From positions 1-49,226 of the forward strand of contig NZ_FORX01000026.1 of NCBI RefSeq assembly GCF_900114115.1: DNA of 49,226 nt, given 5' to 3'. This DNA is from Desulfomicrobium apsheronum. Lineage in GTDB: Bacteria; Desulfobacterota; Desulfovibrionia; Desulfovibrionales; Desulfomicrobiaceae. This document shows, piece after piece, positions 8,854 through 17,441 of this stretch; position 1 is the stretch's first letter; each line of letters starts with the position of its first letter. Under the pieces are notes generated by a model that had not been told where the DNA came from, ran no database searches, and was given only the letters and a program-made list of their open reading frames with translations. The translations under genes and the position numbers were made by a program.

Positions 8854-8871
8854 CGTCTCCATGCAACGTAA

Positions 8872-9462
8872 TCATCCGGCCAGACCTCTGCGCATCCGAT
8901 CCGCGCACAAATCCAGAAAGCAGGCATGCACGCGGCCGTCCCCGGTCAATTCCGGGTGAAAGGCCGTGGCCATGAGATGGCCCTGACGCAAGGCCACCGG
9001 GGCATCTCCCCGGCGGGCCAGGACCTTAACGCATGGTCCCGTTTCAAGCACTCTCGGAGCGCGGATGAACACGCCGGGGTAGGGCCGGGAATCCGTCAGC
9101 CCGTCAACGCTCAAACCGGACACGAAGCTCTCCTGCTGGCGACCGTAGGCATTGCGCGCGACACCCATGTCCATCAGCCCCAGAAAGGGCGCTTCGCCCT
9201 CGACCCTGGCGGCCAGAAGAATGAGTCCCGCGCAGACGCCCCAGACCGGACGGCTTGCCCCGAAATCGCGCAAGGCGACGTCGAGCCCGGACTGTCCTGC
9301 CAGACGCCGCATGCTCGTGCTCTCTCCGCCAGGCAGGATGAGCCCGTCCAGACCCTCCAGTTGTGCGCAGGAGCGGACCAATTCGGCCCGCGTCCCAAGA
9401 GCCCCGAGCATTTCGACGTGCTCGGCGAAAGCACCCTGCAGGGCAAGGATGCCGATACGCAT
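8872..9462 (-). CDS. pdxT: Pyridoxal 5'-phosphate synthase glutaminase subunit
   Basis: The class I glutaminase of the PLP synthase complex. It hydrolyses glutamine and channels ammonia to PdxS. The 196-residue protein has the LPGGEST oxyanion segment, nucleophile C77 in GVCAGL and the H169/E171 pair in FHPEL, so the triad is complete. The ATG at 9462 shares one base with the pdxS stop (TGATG), which argues for coupled synthesis of the two subunits; a GTG one codon earlier is possible. It ends the pdxST unit and is followed by the shared terminator at 8828. Confidence 0.96.
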   Translation of the reverse strand: MRIGILALQGAFAEHVEMLGALGTRAELVRSCAQLEGLDGLILPGGESTSMRRLAGQSGLDVALRDFGASRPVWGVCAGLILLAARVEGEAPFLGLMDMGVARNAYGRQQESFVSGLSVDGLTDSRPYPGVFIRAPRVLETGPCVKVLARRGDAPVALRQGHLMATAFHPELTGDGRVHACFLDLCADRMRRGLAG

Positions 9463-10358
9463 CACCAGCCCCGACCCGCGAACTGCTGCGCGGCGTCAAG
9501 GGACCGAACCGCGATGCCGGACATGGCCTCGCCAAGATTTTCGCTGACCTCGGCCAGAATGGACGGATCTTCGAAATGAGTCACCGCCTGCACGATGGCC
9601 CGCGCTCTCTTGGCCGGATCGCCGCTCTTGAAGATTCCCGACCCAACGAAAACACCGTCCATGCCAAGCTGCATCATCAGCGCGGCATCAGCCGGGGTGG
9701 CCACTCCGCCGGCCGCGAAATTGACCACCGGCATCCGGCCCAGCTCATGCACCTGACGCAAAAGCTCAAGGGGCGCGCCGATATTCTTGGCATGCGTGGC
9801 CAGTTCCTCAGGGAGCATGCCCTGCACCTGCCTGATCTGGCTCTGCACGGTCCGGGCATGGCGCACGGCCTCGACCACGTCCCCCGTGCCCGCCTCGCCC
9901 TTGGTGCGGATCATGGCCGCGCCCTCGGCAATGCGGCGCAGGGCCTCGCCCAGATTGCGGCACCCGCAGACAAACGGCACCTTGAAAGCGTTCTTGTCGA
10001 TATGGAATTCCTCATCCGCCGGGGTCAGGACCTCGCTCTCGTCGATGTAATCCACGCCAACGGCTTCGAGGATGCGGGCCTCCATGAAATGGCCGATGCG
10101 GCACTTGGCCATGACCGGGATGGAGACGGCGGCCATGATCTCTCGGATCATGGCCGGGTCGGACATGCGGGCCACGCCGCCGCAGGCGCGGATGTCGGCG
10201 GGAACCCGCTCCAGAGCCATGACCGCGCAGGCCCCGGCCTCTTCGGCGATGCGGGCCTGTTCCGCGTTGATCACGTCCATGATCACCCCACCCTTGAACA
10301 TCCGGGCCAGACCTGTATTGAGCAGCGCCTTGTCGTCATTGCAGTCACTTGATTTCAT
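9462..10358 (-). CDS. pdxS: Pyridoxal 5'-phosphate synthase subunit PdxS
   Basis: The synthase subunit of the DXP-independent vitamin B6 pathway. It makes PLP from ribose 5-phosphate, glyceraldehyde 3-phosphate and ammonia. At 298 residues it has normal length. K85 in VMAKCRIGH is the Schiff-base lysine, FKGGVIMDV carries the sugar-binding Asp near residue 28, and [12 protein letters not shown] and [19 protein letters not shown] form phosphate sites. AGGAGGA precedes the ATG at 10358. It is coupled to pdxT. A palindrome (10438-10458) and the PAS-LuxR gene lie directly upstream on the same strand. Confidence 0.97.
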   Translation of the reverse strand: MKSSDCNDDKALLNTGLARMFKGGVIMDVINAEQARIAEEAGACAVMALERVPADIRACGGVARMSDPAMIREIMAAVSIPVMAKCRIGHFMEARILEAVGVDYIDESEVLTPADEEFHIDKNAFKVPFVCGCRNLGEALRRIAEGAAMIRTKGEAGTGDVVEAVRHARTVQSQIRQVQGMLPEELATHAKNIGAPLELLRQVHELGRMPVVNFAAGGVATPADAALMMQLGMDGVFVGSGIFKSGDPAKRARAIVQAVTHFEDPSILAEVSENLGEAMSGIAVRSLDAAQQFAGRGW

Positions 10359-10437
10359 GCTGTCCTCCTGGTTGAGATTGGACAGTCGTTGAAACAGTCA
10401 GGCCGCAAAATGACAATAGTGGTTTATTGCGGAGAAA

Positions 10438-10458
10438 ATATGGAGGATTTCTCCATAT
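10438..10458 (-). promoter_or_regulatory. Perfect palindrome upstream of pdxS
   Basis: ATATGGAG and CTCCATAT form an 8-bp perfect inverted repeat around a 5-base centre. It touches the stop codon of the PAS-LuxR gene and lies about 80 bases upstream of the pdxS start. On the minus strand it is followed by TTTTCT, so it may be a weak terminator of the regulator gene. Its symmetry also fits a binding site for a dimeric regulator. Confidence 0.4.
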
Positions 10459-11378
10459 CAGGATTCGAGGGAGAGCAGATGGGAGCGCAAGCCGTCCCGG
10501 CGGTCCTTGAGCCCGAGCTTGCGGCGGAGATGATGGCGATGGGTGTCGATGGTGGAGGCTCCGACACCGAGACGAGCGGCGATTTCCTTGGTGCCGAGTC
10601 CCTCGCGGATCAATTCGGCGACCTGGATTTCGGCCGGGGTCAACCCCTGACAAACGGTGGACAGCCGATGACAAAAGGGCTCGGTCAATTCCTTGAGGCT
10701 CCGGCGAAGCTCATCGGCCAGCAAACGGGCCTCTTCTCCGACGCAAAGCCCCTGCAGGCGATCCAGGGTCGGGGAGATGCGGCGGCGGACATTGGCCAGC
10801 ACGACCTGTTCAAGATCTTCGCGATCCTCTTCGCGCTGACGCAAAAGGACCTTGAGCGCCGTGTTCATCTCAGCCAGGCGCTCGGTCTGGGCCAGAAGCT
10901 CTGCGGTGCGCTCCCGAACCCTTTCCTCCAGCACCTCGCTGTGCCGGGCCCGCAACGCCTCCTCTTCCTTGCGCCCGCTGATCTCGGCCAGGGTGCCTAC
11001 GTAGCCCAGCAGATTCCCGTCCGGGGCGTGAACCGGCCGGGTCTGTTCCTCCACCCAGCCCACTCGGCCATCCGGGCGGGAATACCTGTACTCGGAACGA
11101 AAAAGCGGCTCGCCTCGGGTCACGGCTCCAGCCCGCTCGCTCAAAAGCCTCGGCAGATCCTGCGGATGAACGGTCCTGGCCCAGCCGTCCCCCAGGGCGT
11201 CCCTCTCGGACAGCCCCATCATCTCGCAAAAGGTCCTGTTCACGAAAACGCACTTGTCCTCGGCATCGTCAAAAAAAATCCCCAGGGGCGAGCCATCGAC
11301 CAGAACCCGCAAGCGACCCTGCAGGATCGCAAGTTCGGCTTCAAGATCGTGCCGGGATTTTTTTGAATCGGTTGTCAT
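10458..11378 (-). CDS. PAS domain LuxR-type transcriptional regulator
   Basis: A 306-residue cytoplasmic regulator. A PAS domain with PAC motif occupies about residues 22-145 (LVDGSPLGIFF, CVFVNRTFCEMMGLSE, the RSEYRYSRPDGRVGWVEE strands, GNLLGYVGTLAEIS). A coiled coil follows (about 150-190), then a region with RRRISPTLDRL and a C-terminal LuxR/GerE helix-turn-helix (TPAEIQVAELIREGLGTKEI, then GVGASTIDTHRHHLRRKLG). PAS-coil-HTH proteins of this kind are common in sulfate reducers; the PAS ligand is unknown. The regulated genes cannot be named, but pdxS lies next downstream. The ATG at 11378 is the first with a sensible N-terminus; its ribosome site is weak. Confidence 0.85.
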   Translation of the reverse strand: MTTDSKKSRHDLEAELAILQGRLRVLVDGSPLGIFFDDAEDKCVFVNRTFCEMMGLSERDALGDGWARTVHPQDLPRLLSERAGAVTRGEPLFRSEYRYSRPDGRVGWVEEQTRPVHAPDGNLLGYVGTLAEISGRKEEEALRARHSEVLEERVRERTAELLAQTERLAEMNTALKVLLRQREEDREDLEQVVLANVRRRISPTLDRLQGLCVGEEARLLADELRRSLKELTEPFCHRLSTVCQGLTPAEIQVAELIREGLGTKEIAARLGVGASTIDTHRHHLRRKLGLKDRRDGLRSHLLSLES

Positions 11379-11528
11379 GGAAAAAGCAGATAAAGGCTCA
11401 TGGCGGTTATGGGAATACCTCTTTTTGCAGGTCCGCGCCCGGGACAGCCCCGCCAAAACAAACCGGCCCTTGATCCTGGCCCGTGCACGGCGTACGTACC
11501 TGTGAACGCACCCATACTGGAGTTTGCC

Positions 11529-11915
11529 ATGAAAAAATTGATCCTTGTTTGCGCTCTTTTGCTGGGCATCCTGCCTGCCACCGAGTCCACGGCCGGACCG
11601 TGGACCGCCCTTGAACCCGTCCGCCTCCTGGCCTCGGACACCTCGGCGACCCTGCCGGTGGGTGAAAAGCTGGGCAAGATCGACAACCTGCGTTTCAGGA
11701 TCGACGGCGCCACAGTCATGTTCGAGAGCCTGACCCTCATCCCGGTTGAAGGCGAGCCCATCGAACTTCGCGCCCCCGTGCAACTCAAATCCGGAGAATC
11801 CTCGGGGCTGATCAACATTCCGGGAATGGCCACGGTCATCGACAAACTAAGGCTTGTGTACCGCATCACCGACGGCAAGCCCGCCACGATGACCCTGCGG
11901 GTCAAGCAGGACTGA
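11529..11915 (+). CDS. Small exported protein of unknown function
   Basis: A 128-residue protein with a clear signal peptide (MKKLILVCALLLGILPATESTAG, shown here only as N-region KK, a hydrophobic core and an STA/G cleavage region near residue 22). The mature part of about 105 residues is predicted all-beta: KIDNLRFRID, ATVMFESLTLIPVEGE, LKSGESSGLINIPG, KLRLVYRI, ATMTLRVKQD. This strand order, with a binding-like GESSGLINI turn, faintly recalls the DUF2541 family of periplasmic proteins, but I cannot confirm it. GGAG lies 7-8 bases before the ATG. It is divergent from the PAS-LuxR gene and about 200 bases upstream of the ATP-grasp operon. Confidence 0.8.
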   Translation: MKKLILVCALLLGILPATESTAGPWTALEPVRLLASDTSATLPVGEKLGKIDNLRFRIDGATVMFESLTLIPVEGEPIELRAPVQLKSGESSGLINIPGMATVIDKLRLVYRITDGKPATMTLRVKQD

Positions 11916-12123
11916 ACGGCAGGACGCAGGGCAAGCGCCGCGAAATCCGCGCACGAAGCTCGGGCACCCGAAAATCCGGGGGCACGCGCAGGAAGCCGGA
12001 CGCGGCAACGCACAGGTCCAAGCAAAGAATTGCGGTTTGCGGAATCAATGGATAGGGCCAGCGGAACAAATGCCCGCGACAATGGCGTTGACGGGCTCAA
12101 TTCTGTTGCGTGGAGGCGCGGTT

Positions 12124-13548
12124 ATGCTCATGGAAGACGAGGAAATCCTCTTTTCGGACATCAAACTTGACCCGGACACGTTTTATTTCCTGTATATCGG
12201 CGAAATAAAAACGGACTGCCTGAACCAATTCTTCAAGGAGACTCTCTCCAAGATTCACGGTCAGTCTTTCGACTTCATTTCCATCCTGCCGGATGTGCTC
12301 GAATCCTACCCGCACAAGAACACCATGGTCATAAACCCCATGGCCAGGGAGCTTTTTCGGGCCAAGGGCCGCAAGGTCAGCTTCCGCATCCCGCCACGGA
12401 CCTTTGCCTCCCTGGTCTCCGCATCGGACACGGTCAATGAACTCATCCGCCAGCTTCTGGACAAGCAGGGGCATGTCTTCATCCACGTCTTCGAATCCGT
12501 ACCCGAGCTGACCCTGGCGCTCATTCCCGGCGTGCGCATCCTCGGGCCCAGCGGCCACATCGCCAACATCTGGAACAACAAACTCTACCAGCTCCAACGC
12601 CTCAAAAACGTCGCCCCGCTGATCAACTACCGTGTCTGCCAGGATGCGCAGGACATGATGGAAGCGGCCCGGGAGCTCTGGGAGGAGTGGCCGGACGGCA
12701 TATTTGTCAGCCAGCCCTATTCGGCGGCCGGAGTGAACAGCTTTGTCGCCCGTTCGCAGGAAGAGATCGAGACCAAGACCGCGCATCTGCGGGGCAAGTT
12801 CTTCATCAGCCGCTACATCCCGCATGTGGCCGACCCCACGGTTTTGGGGATCGTGGCCAACGCCCAGGACGTGTTCATCGCGGCCACCGCCGACCAGGAA
12901 ATATACGACGGCAACAAGTTTCGCGGATCGACCTTCCCTTCCGAGCAACCCGAAGCCACGCAGCAGGAACTGCGCGAGATCACGCGCAGGATCGGCCAGG
13001 TCATGGGGCGCGGCGGCTATCGCGGCATCTTCGGGTGCGACTACATCGTCGACGACCAGGGCCGGATCTTCTTCGTGGAGGTCAACGCCCGCAAGCAGGG
13101 CACGACCATGGAGATGTGCTGCACCCTTGAGAACGCCCTGCCGCCCGAAACTCCAGGCCTGCTGGAACTGGAATATCACGCCGTGATGTTCGACCGCTTC
13201 CCGGACAACAAGATGGAGATCAAGGAAGCGCTGAAGGGAATCTGCTGGCGAACCTACAACTTCAAGCTCGAACACGAGGCCGAAACCGAGCACATCGTCC
13301 CCGTGGACGAGGACGAGCGGACCCTCTTTCGACAGATCGTGAGCAACGGCCAGGAGCACGGCGTGATCGTGGTCGAACACGTCGGCGGCAAGCAGGCCGT
13401 CATGCCCGGCACGTTTCTGGGCAGGGTCGTGGCCGTAGCCCGGGACCGCTGCCTGCTCGATGAAGACATTCGCCTGGGCATCGAGCAACTGAACGGCTCC
13501 ATCCGCAAACACTCACAAACACAGGAATCAAGCGAGGATGACAAGTAA
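12124..13548 (+). CDS. ATP-grasp ligase-like protein, first gene of a KamA/M20 operon
   Basis: A 474-residue ATP-grasp protein. ATP-grasp enzymes activate a carboxylate as acyl phosphate and join it to an amine or thiol. The N-terminal ~150 residues form a non-standard pre-ATP-grasp domain. The central part has GPSGHIANIWNNKLYQ (start of the ATP-grasp fold), a YIPHVADPTVLGIVANAQ strand pair, and FFVEVNARKQG, where E319 and N321 match the magnesium-binding Glu/Asn. The C-terminal ~100 residues resemble the closing domain of carboxylases. GGAGG 7 bases before 12124 fixes the start. Its stop overlaps the next start (TAATG). I infer amino acid or peptide ligation from the operon partners; the exact reaction is unknown. 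Confidence 0.8.
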   Translation: MLMEDEEILFSDIKLDPDTFYFLYIGEIKTDCLNQFFKETLSKIHGQSFDFISILPDVLESYPHKNTMVINPMARELFRAKGRKVSFRIPPRTFASLVSASDTVNELIRQLLDKQGHVFIHVFESVPELTLALIPGVRILGPSGHIANIWNNKLYQLQRLKNVAPLINYRVCQDAQDMMEAARELWEEWPDGIFVSQPYSAAGVNSFVARSQEEIETKTAHLRGKFFISRYIPHVADPTVLGIVANAQDVFIAATADQEIYDGNKFRGSTFPSEQPEATQQELREITRRIGQVMGRGGYRGIFGCDYIVDDQGRIFFVEVNARKQGTTMEMCCTLENALPPETPGLLELEYHAVMFDRFPDNKMEIKEALKGICWRTYNFKLEHEAETEHIVPVDEDERTLFRQIVSNGQEHGVIVVEHVGGKQAVMPGTFLGRVVAVARDRCLLDEDIRLGIEQLNGSIRKHSQTQESSEDDK

Positions 13549-15110
13549 TGAGCATCAATGCCCTGGACACGTTTACGACGGATCTCTTTGAAAAACTGTT
13601 CACCGTGAAGAATGACGCCGCGCCATCGGATGAAGCGCGTCAGACCATTGCCGAACTTTTCAGGCAGGCCGAGGCCGAAACGCTGACCGGCCCCATCGTC
13701 GCCCTTTTCGCCGCGCTGGAAAAATTCCACGACGACCGGGGCTGGACTCCAGAGCAGCTGGGCATGACACGAGACGGCCTCGCGGCCCTGGCCGTGAAGC
13801 ATGAACAGATCGACGAACACAGGGTCACCGTGGGTGGCCGCGTCGGCAAGGCCCTGGCCATCGTCGATGCCGCCCAGGAGCGGGTCGCCGAATATCTGGA
13901 CCGGCACCCCCGGGAAGCCCCGAGCGGTATCGAGGTCTGGGACCGGATGCTTGAGAACCAGGCGCGCATCAAAAAAGTCCTGGGCATGAGCGAGGACGAC
14001 TGGAACTCCTATTCCGGCCAGCTTCGGCATGCCATCGAGTCCGTCGAGACCCTGTCCAAGGTGATCGACCTGCCCGCCAAGGCCGTGCAGGACGTGCTGC
14101 GGGTCACCAAGACCTACCGCATGCGCCTCACCCCATATTACGCGAGCCTGATCCTGCCGGGCCAGGTCAACGACCCGGTCCTTTTGCAGTCCGTGCCTAC
14201 CGGAGAGATGATCGACAACGCCGGCGTCGAGATCCCTCCCGTGGCTGCGGACCATTCCCCGGCCCGGCTCATCGACCAGTTTTACCCCAGAGTGGTGACC
14301 ATCAAGGCCACCAACATGTGCGCCATGTACTGCACCCATTGCCTGCGCATCGCCCACATCGGCGCCAAGGACCGCCTCTACGGCAAGGAAGCCTACGGCG
14401 AGGCGCTTCAGTACATCCGCGCCAACCCCGAAATCCGTGATGTGCTCGTGACCGGCGGCGACAGTCTGGTCCTGCCCAACAGCATGCTCAAATGGCTCCT
14501 GGGCGAACTCGACGCCATCGATCATGTGCGCATGAAGCGGCTCGGCACGCGCATCCCCGTAACCACCCCCCAGCGCATCGACGACGAACTTCTGGATATC
14601 CTGGAGGCCAGCAGCGACAGAAAACCCCTGCGTGTGGTCACGCAGATCAACACCGCCCAGGAGATCACACCGGTCTCGAAGGCCGCCTTCCAGGCCATCT
14701 CCAAACGCGTGGCGGCGGTCATGAATCAGGCCGTGCTCCTGAAAGGCATCAACGACTCCAGCGTCAAGATGTGGAAACTGTGCGAGACCATCCAGGAAGC
14801 CTATGTCCGCCCCTACTATGTCTTCAACTGCAGCTACCGCAACCCGCAGTTCATGCATTTGCGAGTGCCCGTGGCCGTCGGGCAGGGCATCATCGAGAGC
14901 ATGTACGGCAACATCTCCGGTGACGCCATCCCACGCTACATCGCCACAGCCGGGGGCAAGATCCCATTGCACCGCACCAACGTGCTCGAACACGCGCAAG
15001 GCCACGTGAAGATGCAAAAACCCTGGAGCGGCGAGCAGGTCATGTACCCAGATCCCGATCCGCAAGAATACGCCCGCCGGGACTTCGGTTTCGCCAAGTA
15101 CGAAAAATGA
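13548..15110 (+). CDS. KamA-family radical SAM aminomutase-like protein
   Basis: A 520-residue homologue of lysine 2,3-aminomutase, a radical SAM and PLP enzyme that moves an alpha-amino group to the beta carbon. Cluster cysteines are C258, C262 and C265 (NMCAMYCTHC). TGGDSLVL and VTQINT are barrel strands, and K471 in TAGGKIPL sits where the PLP lysine occurs. Compared with clostridial enzyme it has about 100 extra N-terminal residues, a shorter PLP loop, and Ser429 and Thr467 where the two Asp residues binding the lysine side chain are expected. So lysine is unlikely as substrate; glutamate or another amino acid is possible. One-base overlap with the ATP-grasp gene and ATGA overlap with the M20 gene show strict coupling. 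Confidence 0.85.
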   Translation: MSINALDTFTTDLFEKLFTVKNDAAPSDEARQTIAELFRQAEAETLTGPIVALFAALEKFHDDRGWTPEQLGMTRDGLAALAVKHEQIDEHRVTVGGRVGKALAIVDAAQERVAEYLDRHPREAPSGIEVWDRMLENQARIKKVLGMSEDDWNSYSGQLRHAIESVETLSKVIDLPAKAVQDVLRVTKTYRMRLTPYYASLILPGQVNDPVLLQSVPTGEMIDNAGVEIPPVAADHSPARLIDQFYPRVVTIKATNMCAMYCTHCLRIAHIGAKDRLYGKEAYGEALQYIRANPEIRDVLVTGGDSLVLPNSMLKWLLGELDAIDHVRMKRLGTRIPVTTPQRIDDELLDILEASSDRKPLRVVTQINTAQEITPVSKAAFQAISKRVAAVMNQAVLLKGINDSSVKMWKLCETIQEAYVRPYYVFNCSYRNPQFMHLRVPVAVGQGIIESMYGNISGDAIPRYIATAGGKIPLHRTNVLEHAQGHVKMQKPWSGEQVMYPDPDPQEYARRDFGFAKYEK

Positions 15111-16276
15111 TCCCGGCCATGCACGACAAAATCCAGTCATATCTCGCCCCCCGCCGCAGGGATGCCCTTGATCTGCTGCGGCGGCTGGTCGAGATCCAGA
15201 GCGGCAGCCGCAACAAGCCGGGCCTTGACCGCATGGCGGGGGAAATGGCCACGGTCCTTGGCGAGGTCTTGCCCGACGTGCGCACCCTGCCCTTCACGGA
15301 GCACGGCAACATGGTCCAGGCCATGACCGCTCCGGCCGCGAAGGGACGCAAGGGGATCGTGCTGGTCGGGCACATGGATACGGTCTTCCCCGCCGACACG
15401 GCCTTCACCGCGTTTCGCGAGGAAGGCGACCGCTGCCACGGCCCGGGCGTCTATGACATGAAAGGCGGCCTCGTGGTTGCGGTCTATGCACTGAAAGCCC
15501 TGGCGCACCTGGGCCTTCTGGACGAAATCCCGATCACCATGCTGTGCAATTCCGACGAAGAGATAGGCTCTCCCGCTTCCCGCCCCTGGATTGAAAAAGA
15601 GGCGCAAGGCGCCCTGGCTGCCCTGGTCTTCGAAGGTGGCGGAGCGGACAGAAATGTGGTCACCGGCCGCAAGGGTCGACTCGGGATGCTTCTGACCGTG
15701 CAGGGGCAGGCCGGACATGCGGCCAAGGGCGGTGCAAAGGCCAGCGCCATCCTGGAACTGGCGCACATGGTCATCGCCCTTGAAGGACTGAATGACGGCC
15801 GGGACATCACCCTAAACGTCGGCCTGATCGAGGGCGGAATCGGACCCAACACCGTGCCCGAACTGGCCACGGCGGCCCTCGATGCCCGGTTCCTGAACCC
15901 GCAGAGCAGGCAGCGGCTTGAAAAGGACTTGGACCGGATTGTCTCAAGGACCACCATTCCCGGAACCGTGGCCACCCTGATCAAGCAGTCCGGACGACCG
16001 GCCATGCCCCAGTCGGAAGGGAACCGGCGGCTTTACGCCATGGCTCGCGAGCAGGCGCAAATTCTGGGTTACGACTTGCCCGAGGAACTGCGCTCGGGCG
16101 TGTCCGACGCCAACTTCATCGCCGGCCTGGACGTGCCGGTGCTCGACGGGCTGGGACCCGTTGGCGACCTGGACCACAGCGATCTGGAGTATATTCTCAA
16201 AGACACGTTGTCCGAAAGAGCGGCGCTGACGGCGGCAACCATCGCAGCAATCTGGAATCATGCAACAAGCGCATGA
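15107..16276 (+). CDS. M20 family metallopeptidase
   Basis: A 389-residue zinc peptidase of the M20 family, closest in look to carboxypeptidase G2/ArgE-like members that cleave N-acyl amino acids or small peptides in the cytoplasm. Metal ligands H89 and D91 (VGHMDTVFP), the bridging Asp in YDMKGG, catalytic Glu pair in SDEEIGS (151-152) and the late His in DLDHSD are all present. A dimerisation domain with GQAGHAAKGGAKAS lies between. No signal peptide is seen. The start overlaps the KamA stop as ATGA. In this operon it could release the product of, or recycle, the compound built by the ATP-grasp and aminomutase proteins (inference). Confidence 0.88.
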   Translation: MIPAMHDKIQSYLAPRRRDALDLLRRLVEIQSGSRNKPGLDRMAGEMATVLGEVLPDVRTLPFTEHGNMVQAMTAPAAKGRKGIVLVGHMDTVFPADTAFTAFREEGDRCHGPGVYDMKGGLVVAVYALKALAHLGLLDEIPITMLCNSDEEIGSPASRPWIEKEAQGALAALVFEGGGADRNVVTGRKGRLGMLLTVQGQAGHAAKGGAKASAILELAHMVIALEGLNDGRDITLNVGLIEGGIGPNTVPELATAALDARFLNPQSRQRLEKDLDRIVSRTTIPGTVATLIKQSGRPAMPQSEGNRRLYAMAREQAQILGYDLPEELRSGVSDANFIAGLDVPVLDGLGPVGDLDHSDLEYILKDTLSERAALTAATIAAIWNHATSA

Positions 16277-16296
16277 TTTTTCCAACCTCTCGCAAT

Positions 16297-16325
16297 TTGA
16301 CAGGATGAATGATCTTCAGCATAGA
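16297..16325 (+). promoter_or_regulatory. Candidate promoter for the TRAP operon
   Basis: A perfect TTGACA (16297-16302) stands 17 bases before CATAGA (16320-16325), a poor -10. It lies in the 111-base gap between the M20 gene and the solute-binding protein gene, so the transporter may be transcribed independently as well as by read-through. Confidence 0.35.
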
Positions 16326-16387
16326 AGATCAACAACGTAGTGGATTTTTTATCCTTGATTCACAACAATTCATCGATGGAGGTGCTT

Positions 16388-17347
16388 ATGGTTGGAAGAA
16401 AATGGCTGGTCGCCCTTGTGGTCGTACTCGGAATGGCGGTAACGGCGCCCCAGGCAATGGCCAAGCAGGACATTCTCTTCGGCGGAGCGTCGATCACCGG
16501 CGTCTACTACCAGGTCGCATTGCAGCTCAGCAACATGATGAACAAGCATGCAGCCGACAAGTACAACTACATTGGTCGCCCCACCGGCGGCTCGGTTTTC
16601 AACATCAATGCCATTGACCGTGGCGCGTTTGACTTCGCCGTGGCCCAGTCCGACCGCAACTGGCAGGGCTTCAACGGCGCCGCTGACTGGGAAGGAAAGC
16701 CCGTCAAGGGTCTGCGTAGCGTGTTCAGCATGCATCCCGAGACCGTTCTGCTGGTCACCCGCAAGGACACCGGCATCAAGACCGTCATGGACATGAAGGG
16801 CAAGCGGATCAACATCGGCAACCCCGGCTCCGGCCAGCGCGGCAATGCCGAAGACGTCCTGCGCATCTACGGCCTGGACTTCAACAAGGATTTCAGCGCC
16901 GAGGCACTGCAGCAGGCTGAAGCCTCCCGCGCCCTGGTCGACCAGAAGGTCGACGCCTTCTTCTTCACCGTCGGCAACCCCAGCGCCGCTGTCGAAGAGC
17001 CTGCCCAGTCCGTCGAACTTGACATCGTCCCCATCAATTCGGACGGCATCAAGGACTTCGTAGCCAAGCATCCCTATTACATCATGACCAAGATCCCGGC
17101 CGGCACCTACAAGGGTGTGGACAAGGACGTCGAGACCTACGCCGTGACCGCGACCGTCATCTCCAATGACTCCGTGTCCGAAGAAGTGGTCTACGACATG
17201 GTCAAGACCGTTTTCGAGAACCTGGACGAACTCAAAGCCTCCCACGCCGCTTTCCGCAACCTGAATCCCAAGGAAATGCTGCAGGGCCTCTCCGCCCCGC
17301 TGCATCCCGGTGCGATCAAGTACTACAAGGAAAAAGGTTGGATGTAG
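16388..17347 (+). CDS. TRAP transporter solute-binding protein, TAXI family
   Basis: A 319-residue periplasmic binding protein of a tripartite ATP-independent transporter. The N-terminus is a signal peptide (KW, hydrophobic core LVALVVVLGMAV, cleavage near QAMA|KQ). The mature part shows the TAXI hallmarks: FGGASITGVYYQVA, the TGGSVFNINAI segment and the DFAVAQSD strand, then NIGNPGSGQRGNAEDVL. GGAGGT lies 4 bases before the ATG at 16388; an earlier in-frame ATG would give an odd N-terminus. TAXI systems are reported to take up glutamate and dicarboxylates in some bacteria, but the substrate here is not known. It works with the fused permease downstream. Confidence 0.94.
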   Translation: MVGRKWLVALVVVLGMAVTAPQAMAKQDILFGGASITGVYYQVALQLSNMMNKHAADKYNYIGRPTGGSVFNINAIDRGAFDFAVAQSDRNWQGFNGAADWEGKPVKGLRSVFSMHPETVLLVTRKDTGIKTVMDMKGKRINIGNPGSGQRGNAEDVLRIYGLDFNKDFSAEALQQAEASRALVDQKVDAFFFTVGNPSAAVEEPAQSVELDIVPINSDGIKDFVAKHPYYIMTKIPAGTYKGVDKDVETYAVTATVISNDSVSEEVVYDMVKTVFENLDELKASHAAFRNLNPKEMLQGLSAPLHPGAIKYYKEKGWM

Positions 17348-17359
17348 CCTCATCCTGAC

Positions 17360-17381
17360 AAGGGGGCCACGCGGCCCCTTT
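17360..17381 (+). terminator. Hairpin between TRAP binding protein and permease genes
   Basis: AAGGGGGCC and GGCCCCTTT form a GC-rich stem with a short T-run (TTTGT). As the permease gene follows 60 bases later on the same strand, this is more likely a partial terminator or mRNA-stabilising stem that gives more binding protein than permease. Confidence 0.5.
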
Positions 17382-17441
17382 GTCTGTTTGAAAGGCCCGC
17401 ATTTTTCTTCCGCCTCACTTCTCTGACGCAAGGACACTGTC

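Noticed and set aside
17360-17381. Hairpin read as the end of the TRAP operon
   Set aside because: The permease and UspA genes follow on the same strand and clearly belong to the same transporter; treated as partial terminator.
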